From Laburnicola sp. R22_1 (Eukaryota > Ascomycota > Dothideomycetes > Pleosporales > Didymosphaeriaceae), in assembly GCA_014281115.1 (NCBI GenBank), contig JACONQ010000017.1, positions 558,001-622,000 of the forward strand: a DNA stretch of 64,000 nucleotides, read 5' to 3'. The stretch's first letter is position 1, and each line of letters begins with the position of its first letter. The translations under genes and the position numbers were made by a program. Of the stretch, positions 1-9,572 are shown piece by piece. The notes under the pieces were generated by a model. The model had not been told where the DNA came from, ran no database searches, and was given only the letters and a program-made list of their open reading frames with translations.

Positions 1-900
1 TAGATTTTTAGGCCTTATTTCTATACTTTTAGTAGGCTTATTACTATTATAGCTTACCTACGGGGTATATTACAAAAATAAGGCTCTATAGTTATATACT
101 TAGAGCTTATATAATATTCTTAAGCTTAGCTAAAATATCTAAAAGCTTATCTATATATTAGTCCTACTAGCCTTCTTTTCTTATATAGCTTTAATTTATA
201 TTTAGCTTTCTAAATTACTATTTCTAGCTTATTTCCCTTTTATAATTATTAATTGTGGCCTTTGTATAAAAATTTTGCTTATGAAAGCAGCCCCGTGCCA
301 AGATCGCCAAGCTCGCTTAGCAATGCGCTTTTTTTTTGTTATTACCTTTTTATGCCTTTTCTAATTACTAAGTAGGAGGCTCTACTTTTTTTATTATATT
401 ATTTAAGATAAAAGTCTTTATTATTCTACTTCTAGAGAGATAAATTAACACTATATAATTATTAATTAACTACTTAGAAGTAAAATAATAAAGGCTTTTA
501 TCTTAAATAATATAAATAAAAAAGTAGTGCCCTCTACTTAGTAATTAAAAAGAGCGTAAAAATTTAATTATAAAAAAGCATATAAGTATATGTGTTATTA
601 TATTAACTACCTAGGAATAGAATACTAAAGAGTTTTATCTTAAATACTATAATAAGAAAAGTAAAGCCTTCTACTTAGTAATTAAAAAAGTGTAAAAAAA
701 TATATATATATAAACTTTTAGTATTAAATTTATATTAAAATTAATTAATTATAATAGTTATAATACTAAAAATATATTAGTATATACTATATAAGTAAGA
801 TAAATAGCTTTATAATAGTTAACTTACTATATATATAGTTAAGCTTTTTTATTAAAAATTTAGCTAAATTTACGCGTCTTCTATAAATTTAGTGGTAGGG
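1..900. repeat. AT-rich, probably RIP-degraded repeat DNA
   Basis: This block is extremely rich in A and T (many TTATAT/TAATTA runs) and changes abruptly to ordinary GC content near 900. No reading frame of useful length is present. It contains a long inverted repeat and a further partial copy of the same arm (separate entry). Such composition is what repeat-induced point mutation produces in ascomycete repeats; that origin is an inference. No transposase or reverse transcriptase remnant is readable. Confidence 0.7.
362..548. repeat. inverted repeat with about 75-bp arms (MITE-like)
   Basis: The arm at about 362-436 (begins TAATTACTAAGTAG) returns as its reverse complement at about 474-548, at roughly 90% identity by eye, around a spacer of about 37 bp. 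A third, more diverged copy in the orientation of the second arm lies at about 604-690. The arrangement would fold into a long hairpin, as in a miniature inverted-repeat element or a nested element end. No target-site duplication was identified. Confidence 0.6.
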
Positions 901-1532
901 AAAAATTTACGCAGCCCACTAAGGAATCCCCCAATTAACGGAACTAGCAGATGGGCGAATCCACGCTGTCGGACATTGCACACCGGCCGGCTGGAATGAC
1001 ATGTCACGGCACAATGACGGATGACATGTATGTATGTAGCGAGCATGGCTCTCGCCTGCGACAGATAACAGCACGGCACACGAAGAGGCCATCTCCCCTC
1101 TCCCTTGGCCGACTGCCCGTTCGAGCGCCTCCGTAGCGATAGCACTAGCCGATCCCAAGGGCCAGTGTGAGGCTGGCGACCAGAGGCGCACCACTTTGCG
1201 CACGGCAGCATGCTGGCCGCGGCGACGTCCAGGAGCTGAGGAGCTCCATCATCACTCACCACCCGGGCCGACCGTCGACTGCGCGTGGGCCCGGCGTCTT
1301 CTCTCCAGATTGGGTGGCTCCCGACGGCGAGACCAGATTTCACCGACACGCCAAGCCAGACCGAGCAAACCCTTATCTTCGGGCGGCATGTCACACATTC
1401 ACCTGTGACGTGCATCGTTCAATTTAAAATGGTCTCTCCCTCGCCAGCTTGAACATATCAACATATCAACGTTACCACTCCAGCTCCATTGTGGTTGATA
1501 TCCCGCGTCAACGGTCAAGACCGCCCTCCAAG
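901..1532. other. intergenic: upstream region of azgA
   Basis: No gene is recognised. Short overlapping open frames on both strands look like chance frames in GC-rich DNA. The segment joins the AT-rich block to the azgA start codon and presumably holds its promoter and leader. Confidence 0.5.
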
Positions 1533-3666
1533 ATGGGGTGGGTTCAAAAAATCAACCAGTCGGTCGCGACGTCGTCTGCTGGCCGTTGGTTTCGCCTGGA
1601 TGGCTGTGGACATGTAACTCCATCCCTTTGAGTACAAACCGATGTCAATTACTAACAGACGTACAGCCAAAGGCACGGAAGGGCAGTTACTTCTTCACGG
1701 AGATCCGCGCAGGCTTGGCTACCTTCTTTGCCATGGCATACATCATTGCCGTCAACGGTAGGTACCTAGCATTTGAATCTGGAGACGATTTCTAACAATC
1801 ACAGCGTCGATAACATCAAACTCCGGAGGGACATGTGTCTGTCCTGACGATCAAAAGGAAAGTCTGTGCACAAGCTACGAGCCCTATCTACTTTGCAAAC
1901 AAGAAATCAACAGAGATTTGGTAACTGCGACGGCCGCCATCTCCGCCCTGACTTCATTTTGCATGGGTCTCTTCGCAAATATGCCTATCGGTCTGGCTCC
2001 TGGCATGGGCTTGAACGCTTACTTTACCTACACTGTCGTTGGATTTCACGGATCAGGTGCGTCAGAATTCACGCCACTCCCCGTTGCCCCTGGCTAGGGT
2101 GCTACAGCAGGTGCCGGCATATTGGGGCTTGGTGGTAGTACAAGAAGCTCTTTTCGGAAACTCCACTGATTGCTTCTCTAGGCATGGTTCCGTACGAGAT
2201 AGCGCTTACTGCTGTTTTCATGGAGGGCTTCGTCTTTGTAGGCTTGACCCTTCTGGGTATCCGGCAATGGCTAGCAAGGTGAGTACGAAGCCATTGGTCT
2301 TCCAGGTTAGAGGAGCATGGTGCATGTTCTAGTCTTTCCGAGCCGAGATTGACCGCTATTCGCCACGCGCAAAAGGAACTGCCGCTGACTTGCCTCTACA
2401 GAGCCATCCCGGCATCTATCAAGCTCGCAACTGGTGTAGGCATCGGCCTCTACCTCTCGTAAGCTTCCCACACCGAGCGTGACCGGACTTGGCGAGCTTG
2501 CTAATCACCATGATAGCATTATCGGAATGAGTTATTCCGCGGGTATTGGCCTTATCACGGGCGCTAAAGCGACACCACTCGAGCTTGCTGGCTGCGTCAA
2601 CATTCCGGAACAGCTCGACGAGGATGGCCTCGCTTGTCTCGGTAGTTACAAGATGAGAAACCCGGCCATGTGGGTTGGCATCTTTTGTGGTGGCTTTTTC
2701 ACAGCCATGTTGATGATGTACCGAGTCAAAGGCGCCATCATCGCAGGCATCCTTCTCGTCTCCATCATCTCCTGGCCACGATCGACCTCGGTCACGTACT
2801 TTCCCCCTACTCCTCTTGGCGACTCTGCGTTCGATTTCTTCAAGCAGGTCGTCGCCTTCCGCCCCATCAAGAATATCTTGGTTGCGCAGCGGTGGGATGT
2901 TTCGGGGCACGGCGGTAAGTTTGCATTGGCCTTTATCTCGTTCCTCTATGTCGACATCCTGGACTGTACAGGCACCCTGTACTCGATGGCGCGCTTCGCT
3001 GGCTTGATTGATGAGCGCACTCAGGATTTCGAAGGCAGCTCCATCGCGTACACGGTCGATGCTTTCGGAATTTCGATCGGCAGCCTCTTCGGCTCGCCTC
3101 CCGTTACGGCGTTTATCGAGAGTGGTGCGGGTATCAGCGAGGGAGGCAAGACGGGCATAACGGCCATGGTCACGGGGCTTTGCTTCTTCATAGCCGTCTT
3201 CTTTGCGCCGATTTTTGCATCGATTCCTCCCTGGGCAACTGGCTGCACGCTTATCATTGTTGGATGTCTCATGGCCCAAGCGGCCAAAGACATCAACTGG
3301 CGTTATCTGGGCGACTCCGTTCCAGCGTTTCTTACCATCGCCGTCATGCCGTTTACCTACTCGATCGCTTACGGGTTGATTGCTGGTATCATGTCGTACG
3401 TGCTCATCAACACGATTGTCTTCATGGTGGAGAAGGCGTCGGGCGGGCGCATTGTGCCCGATAACAAGAACGAGAAGGACCCATGGACGTACAAGATCCC
3501 CGGAGGCATCCTGCCGCCTTGGGTGAAGCGGGTGATGGGTGGGAAGAAGGATTTCTGGAAGAGCGACGACGAGACGGACGGTGTGCCTGCAGGTGTGGTT
3601 AGTGAGCGCCGGAGCGAGAACAGCCATGTTCCTGTAGACGGCGAGAAGGGGGCCAAGGTCGCTTAG
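1533..3666 (+). CDS. azgA: AzgA-type purine (adenine/guanine/hypoxanthine) permease
   Basis: Plasma-membrane proton symporter of the AzgA-like NCS2 family, importing adenine, guanine and hypoxanthine. Six exons: 1533-1613, 1667-1757, 1805-2056, 2182-2278, 2402-2458, 2517-3666, giving 575 aa. The N-terminus MGWVQKIN, the cytoplasmic RKGSYFFTEIRAGLATFFAM segment and the following NASITSNSGGTCVC stretch are typical of AzgA. Hydrophobic segments run to about residue 490 and a hydrophilic tail follows. Introns 1 and 2 show CTAAC branch sites before their acceptors. The start is the first ATG that gives the conserved N-terminus. Intron 3 (125 nt) is longer than the rest and is the least certain junction. 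Rib3 follows on the same strand 555 bp away, with no functional link implied. Confidence 0.93.
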
Positions 3667-4221
3667 ACGGCCAGAATGATGTTGGATAGGCAGGAAGGCA
3701 AGAAGTTGGACAAGGGCTGATTTTACTAGTGCCGAATACTCGGTGTTAGCATGTTAGATGGCTCGATTACCAAGGAATGAGATACACGCTCGCTACCTGA
3801 CTGGATAGATTTGTGTTGAGCGGAGTATAACACGGTGAGGGTGCCGCTTTGGACGGCGAAGGCTCGGAGGAGTCGGCGGATCGGAGGCCGGCGTGGTGCC
3901 GTGGCGGTTGTGGGCTGAGGCCGAGGGTCGCGTGGCGGGCCTGGCTTTTCCCTGCAGTGTGGCCGTGGCCCTCGGCCATGCAACATACATTCATAGGGCT
4001 AGAGGGTCCTCGGGTCCGTCTGCTCACCGTCTGCTTTTTCTGTCTTCGGGAACGACACGGCTGAATCGCATTCTACGTCGCCATAGCGAATCAACCGGGG
4101 TAGAACATCGGAATTGGAATTGGCCAGGAACGGGAAAGCAACACTGCTTACAGACGCTGTGAAAGCGACCACGGCCACGGCGTAAAACAGCCAAGCCTAG
4201 CGCAATCCGCGTGCTAGGAGC
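3667..4221. other. intergenic: azgA 3' end and rib3 promoter
   Basis: No gene recognised. Small open frames on both strands (for example 3726-4027, minus) overlap each other and resemble no family I know. Confidence 0.5.
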
Positions 4222-4998
4222 ATGCCCGCCGTACTCACCATGGCCACGACCAACGGCCACGCAAACAGCAAAAACGGCGCGCACAACGGCGACCTGGCAG
4301 ACCACACGCCCGCACACCCCGCCTTCGACTCCATACCAGATGTCATCCAAGCATTCGCAAACGACGAATTCGTCATCGTGCTCGACTCCCCCTCGCGCGA
4401 AAACGAAGGCGACCTCATCATCGCCGCCTCCGCCCTCACCCCCTCCAAAGCCTCCTTCATGATCCGCCACACCTCGGGCTACATCTGCGCGCCGCTCCCC
4501 GTCTCGCGCGCCGCCGCCCTGCACCTCCCGCAAATGGTGTCCGAGTCGACGGACCCGAATCGCACCGCCTACGCCATCTCCATCGACGCCATCGCCCCCG
4601 AGATATCGACGGGCATCTCCGCCCACGACCGCGCCCTCACGTGCAACAGGCTGGCCGACCCCGCGGCCAAGGCCTCGCATTTCCGACGGCCCGGGCATAT
4701 CTTGCCGCTGCAGGCGAGGGAGGGCGGCGTCAGGGTGCGCAGAGGCCATACCGAGGCCGCGGTGGATTTGTGCCGGTTGGCTGGCAAAGGCGACGTGGGC
4801 GTTATATGCGAGCTTATTGTCGACGGGGAGGCGGCGGGGGATGGAAAGGCTGAATATGTGGGCGGGGGCATGATGCGGAGGGATGAGTGTTTGGCGTTTG
4901 GGAGAGCGTGGGGGATCAAGGTGTGTACGATTGAGGATCTGGTCGTGTATATTGAGGAGAACGAGGGGAAGTTGGGGGTTGAGGGCGTGGATTATTGA
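4222..4998 (+). CDS. rib3: 3,4-dihydroxy-2-butanone-4-phosphate synthase
   Basis: Converts D-ribulose 5-phosphate into formate and 3,4-dihydroxy-2-butanone 4-phosphate, the four-carbon precursor for lumazine in riboflavin synthesis. Intron-free, 258 aa, which is a little longer than the bacterial RibB domain because of an N-terminal extension of about 35 residues. Diagnostic motifs are visible: the acidic metal/substrate loop DSPSRENEGDLIIAA (residues about 53-67), SAHDRALT followed by the RPGHILPLQAREGGV segment, and RRGHTEAAVDLCRLAG near residue 173. The protein is the stand-alone enzyme, not the bifunctional RibBA. A second in-frame Met lies seven codons in (MATTNGHA), so the exact start could be 4222 or 4240. 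GC content is high at third codon positions. Confidence 0.95.
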   Translation: MPAVLTMATTNGHANSKNGAHNGDLADHTPAHPAFDSIPDVIQAFANDEFVIVLDSPSRENEGDLIIAASALTPSKASFMIRHTSGYICAPLPVSRAAALHLPQMVSESTDPNRTAYAISIDAIAPEISTGISAHDRALTCNRLADPAAKASHFRRPGHILPLQAREGGVRVRRGHTEAAVDLCRLAGKGDVGVICELIVDGEAAGDGKAEYVGGGMMRRDECLAFGRAWGIKVCTIEDLVVYIEENEGKLGVEGVDY

Positions 4999-6201
4999 CC
5001 GAGTGCCTTGCTGGGCTGTGGTTTGTGAGGCGGGCTTATGGGAACTTGTAACATGGAGGCGCTTTTTGGCCGAGGGGAATATGCACTTGGAAGCACGCAT
5101 TGCGGCTGAGAACGCTCACAGGCCCAGAAACATAGATATCCACACTATCCAAAATTCGTCTTGTCTTCTCAACTTGTTGAAAAATCACTCACCCACTCAC
5201 TCCCTTCCTATATATCGATTCGCATAGCCATATGCAGATCACATACACATCCACAACCAGCGCCCCAAGACAAAAACCCACAAGACCTCCCATCAAACCT
5301 CCATCAACCAAACCCACAACGATCTAATAAGAACACACCCACTCATCAAATCAACACACCGCCACCCTAGCCAGTCAACCATCCTAAAAAAAACCAACTG
5401 CAAAACAACCACCACAACCCGCACCACACAAGCCAACCAGCCACACAAGCACCACCTCACCACATCACAGCAACAAAAAAGCCCCCTAAAACAGAAGATG
5501 GTAACATCTATCACATTCAGACTAACCATCTACATGCCCTAACCCTGATCCATCCATCATAAGCATGCATGCACACGCTCCAGCATTTGGAGACGCGCCT
5601 CATTCTCTATCCATACCATGATCCAAACCACCCCGGAGCACACACACACACACAAACATTGATACTCATCCACCATACTGCCACCACCACCACCACCATT
5701 ATTCGCTAGTTTGCATACGAGGCCAACATGAGAACAAGGCCACCGCGAGGTATCATAGCTGCAGAACCCACATCCACCGCCCCCGCAAAGTTTGCCTCGT
5801 AGCTTCGTCATTGCAGACTCGACAGTCTATAGTACAAGTACGGGAAAGAAAGTGAAACCACCCTGCTCGAGCGTCGAAGACGATCGAGGGAGAAAAAAAG
5901 GCTGTCGAGATCCAGTTAAGGAGTAGGCATCGGGGCGAACAAATAAAACGTGCCAATCGTCACCTGTACCGGAAAAAGTCATCTCGCAGTGCCGAGATCG
6001 CAGGTGACCAGAGGCGCAGAGAAAAAACCGCACTAAGCGCATGTTGCAGAATAACTTTTGAGTCGTGATCATCCGCCGTGCAGAGAAACCGTGAACCGTG
6101 AACCGAGCGCCATTCGCCAAAGTCATCGAACCGTCATCATCAGGGTGCCGAGGAAGTGATTTTCAGGACGAGAGTCCTACTCAGCGCCAACTAGAAGGAA
6201 A
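4999..6201. other. intergenic between convergent rib3 and pab1; CA-rich low-complexity DNA
   Basis: No gene recognised. From about 5210 to 5720 the + strand is strongly C/A-rich, with a short CA repeat near 5640 and a CCA-type triplet run near 5680. Read on the minus strand this is T/G-rich sequence beyond the pab1 stop codon. The segment probably carries the 3' untranslated regions of both genes. Confidence 0.5.
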
Positions 6202-8500
6202 TTAAGCTTTGTCTTCTTTGGCCTCCTCCTTGGGAGCTTCTTTCTCGCCCTCACCCTCTTTATTCTTGACATATTCGTCATAGACATTCATAGCCTCGTC
6301 AACCTTGGCGCGGAGAGCAGACTCATCCGAGGTACTGATAACGTTAGAACATGTACGCAGAGAAGATACAAGGGAACACTTACAGGTTGATCAGCTCGGC
6401 GTTGTCCATCTCAAGAAGCATACCGGTGATCTTGCCGGCCAATTCCGGTTGCATCTCGTGGATCTTCGGGTAAAGAGCCTCGCCAAGCATCTGCTTCTGC
6501 TGGCCGGCAGGGGCAGCGTTCAGAGCGGCAAGGTCGACACCAGGGGCGCCAGCCCGGCCGCCCTGAGGGAAGCCGGGCATCGGAGACTGACCTGGGCGGC
6601 CTTGGGGTGCGCCACGACCGGCACCGCCTTGCTGAGCGAAGGTATTACCGCCACGGATACCAGGAACGCCGGCCATCTGGCCGGGCATACCGGGAATGGG
6701 AGCAATAGGGCCCCGTCCACCGGCTCCACGACCTGCACCCATGGCCTGCTGGGCAGCCTGAGCGAGTTGCAAGTACTGCGGGCTCATGTACGGGGCAGGG
6801 AAGGCGCCAGGTGCCATACCAGGAGGCATGTACATGGGAGGCATCTGTTGGGCATTCGGAGCACCCCGTCCACCCTGCTGACCAGGAATGGCGCCAGCGA
6901 AGCCACCACCACGGCCGCCTTGCTGTCCGGGGATGGCACCAGGGAAGGGCATCTGTCCACGACCAGGGGGGAACATCATCGGCTGCTGACCAGGAGCAAT
7001 GAACATCTGAGGCATGGCGCCAAACTGCTGCTGCTGTTGCTGCTGCATGCGAAGCTGGTTGCGGGCTTGGATAGTGGCCTCGAGCTGGTTCTTGCGGACA
7101 TCCTTACGCTGAGCCAGAGCGACGTAGAGCGGCTTACCACCGATCATCTTCTGGTTCATGTCGGTGACAGCCTTGGTGGCCTCATCGGGGTTGCTGAAGC
7201 ACACGAAACCGAAGCCCTTGCTCTTGCCAAGTATCTTCTTCTCTCCCTTGATGGTGACCTTGTCATTCTCCTTCTTTTCCTTGGACTCGTCGTCACCAGA
7301 GCCCTCCTTCTTCTCATCCTCGACTTCCTTCTTTTCGTCCTCGTCTTTCTTCTCCTCAGCAGGCGCCTCGGAGCCCTCAGCAGGCAGGGTGTCACGCATC
7401 ACCTTGGCGGAGGTGATGGTACCGAAGGGAGCAAACATATCGCGGAGCTTCTCGTCGTCAACATCGTCGTCGAGGTTCTTGATGTACAAATTGACGCCCT
7501 GGTACTTGGACTGTTTCTCCAGACGAGCAGCCTCGTACTGCTTGCGCAGCTCCTCCTCGCGCTCATGCTTCTTCTGCGCACGTCCAACATACAACTTCTG
7601 ACCGTGGAAGTCGGTGTCGTTGAGCGTATCGACAGCTGAGGAAGCGGCCTCGTGCTTGACGTAGTTGACGAAGCCAAAGCCACGGCTCTTGCCCTGGTCA
7701 TCGCGCGCAAGGGACGCGGACGTGATTTCGCCGTGCTTTTCGAAGAGATCGCGGAACTGCTCGTCGGTAACGTCGAGGTCGACATTCTTGACGTAGATGT
7801 TGGTGAAGTTGGCCTTCATCTCCTCAAACTTGCTCATGCGCTCCTTCTTGGGGATGTGGTGGCCGACAAAGACTTTCTTCTCGTTGAGCAACATGCCATT
7901 GACGTGCTTGATGGCGTTGTTGGCAGCCTCGGCGGTCTCATAGTGGACGAAGCCATAGCCCTTGGAGTTGCCCATCTCGTCCTGTGCGACCTTGCAGCTC
8001 AAGATGTTACCGAAAGCCGCAAAGGTGTCGTGCAAGGCCTTGTTGTCGATCGCATGGTCGAGGTTCTTGATGAAGACATTGCCCTGGCCAGTCTTGCGCA
8101 GAGCCGGGTCGCGCTGCGACCACATGATGCGGCACGGCTTGCCCTTGATGACGGTGTAGTTGAGCTCCTCGAGCGCCTTCTCACCGTCCTCCGAGCTGTT
8201 GTAGTTAACATAGGCGTATCCGAGCGAGCGGCGGGTGACGGCGTCACGGCAGACACGGATCGAGGCGACCTGGCCGATGGACGAGAAGAGTTCGAACAGC
8301 ATGGCCTCGGTAACAGCAGGGTCGAGCTCGCCCACATAGAGGGAGGCCGAGTTGGGGTGGGCGGTGGTGGCAGAGGCGGGCGTCGCGGCGTCGCCCGCGG
8401 CAGCCGCGCCAACGTTGGTGTTGACAGTGGTGCCGTTGGCAGCATCCTGGGCGCCGCCGTCCTGGACGGGCGAGGTCGAGTTGGCGACTTCAGCAGACAT
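6202..8500 (-). CDS. pab1: polyadenylate-binding protein Pab1
   Basis: Cytoplasmic poly(A)-binding protein acting in translation initiation, mRNA stability and poly(A) tail control. Two exons, 6384-8500 and 6202-6334, spliced through a 49-nt intron near the C-terminus (GTAAGT...CAG), give 749 aa. Four RRM domains lie at about residues 52-130, 140-218, 233-311 and 337-460. The fourth is interrupted between its RNP motifs by a highly charged Lys/Glu-rich insert, a feature I associate with filamentous ascomycete Pab1. A Gln/Gly/Pro/Met-rich linker (about 485-645) leads to the C-terminal MLLE (PABC) domain containing [12 protein letters not shown], which binds PAM2 peptides. The final exon supplies the charged tail ending KEDKA. 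A leader intron precedes the start codon. Confidence 0.97.
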
Positions 8501-8509
8501 ATTGAGTAT

Positions 8510-8621
8510 CTGGCGCAGGTGTTAGTGGCGGTGGTTCAAAATTTTGTCTGCAGATGCAGGGTGCGGCGTGCGGCGACACATGCAGGCGGGCTCGCTAGAA
8601 AAAAAAGTTAAGCGCCCTTAC
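8510..8621 (-). other. probable intron in the pab1 5' leader
   Basis: On the minus strand a GTAAGG donor at 8621 is followed by a CTAAC branch-like element about 15 nt before an acceptor CAG at 8512-8510, ten bases upstream of the pab1 ATG. Length is 112 nt. The combination is as good as in the coding introns here, but no transcript evidence is available. Confidence 0.6.
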
Positions 8622-9572
8622 CTCTGGTAGCTAAGAAGCGGCAACGAAGATACTGGTGGATATACAGTAGCGGGGTGTCCAAGAGAACAGGCAGGCAGGC
8701 GCGCTGGGGTCCTTCTACTCGCGAGGCGGGAGGTTGAAGGAGAGAGGCGGTGGGGGGAGGCGACTGGGAGACGAGCGGGTTGGCGGAGGCCGTCAAGACT
8801 GATTTTTTTGTTCTTTTCTGAATTTTTTTGTAGCTTTTCTGTTATGAGATGTTCCGCTGGGGAACAACGGGGGAGAAGAGCTGTCGAGTGCGGGTGTCGT
8901 GGTTGAGCGATAGAGACTCGGGGGGCGGCTGGCGGTGCCTTTATGAAAAGGTGGTGCGCGCCCCCCCCCGCCAAGCCGCTAGTGCCAAAACAGGCCAGTG
9001 CCATTGTCGTGGGTGAATGAACCACAGCATGAACGTTTCCTTCTCCTGGTAGCGCGGAGGCAACAGCGAGCAGACGTGAGTGGCGGCAAACGGTGACAGC
9101 TACGAAGCGGCGGCATTTTGCGCGGGCAGCTACCACGGTACGATTGTCATCTACAGAAATAGCGTTGGGCGGCGCAGTAGCCATGGCAGTAGGTCGCTGC
9201 CCTTGCGTCCGCCAAAGAAAAGGATGCCCGGGCGCGAGATGCTTCACATGCTTCACTCCTATCTGTTCTCTACTGTGCCATGTCTCGCGTCGCCGCGATA
9301 TCATATCTGCCCCCCAAGCGACTCGCGCGTGGGACAGATGTCGCAAGTTGCAGCGGTAGATAGGCATTGGCATTGTGATCAACCCAGAATTTCATCTCCG
9401 GCAGTCACCGCCAACCTGGCAGCCATGCGTCCGTCTCCCCTTTCCTATCTAGCCAACATCTCCACAACAACGCTCGCCCAAAGAAGAGTTAAAAATGGGT
9501 ATCTGTGCTCCAACGCAAATACGCAAAATACACACACTTCGTGGCAAATTACAAATGCAAATGCTGCCAAGC
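8622..9572. other. intergenic: pab1 promoter/leader, with A-rich tracts on the sense strand
   Basis: Between the pab1 leader intron and the stop codon of the next minus-strand gene. At about 8800-8840 the pab1 sense strand reads as clustered A-tracts (AAAAAAA separated by short spacers). An open frame at 8618-9382 on the minus strand overlaps this promoter, has no recognisable domains and is treated as spurious. Confidence 0.55.

Noticed and set aside
2419..3627. 402-aa minus-strand frame opposite azgA
   Set aside because: Antisense shadow of the last azgA exon; highly charged, no family resemblance.
6305..7639. 444-aa plus-strand frame opposite pab1
   Set aside because: Antisense to a clear Pab1 coding exon; Leu/His/Arg-rich translation without a domain is a codon-bias shadow.
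7652..8611. 319-aa plus-strand frame opposite the pab1 N-terminus
   Set aside because: Antisense shadow of RRM1-RRM3.
8618..9382. 254-aa minus-strand frame upstream of pab1
   Set aside because: Covers the pab1 promoter and leader, including A-tracts; no domain, no splice support.
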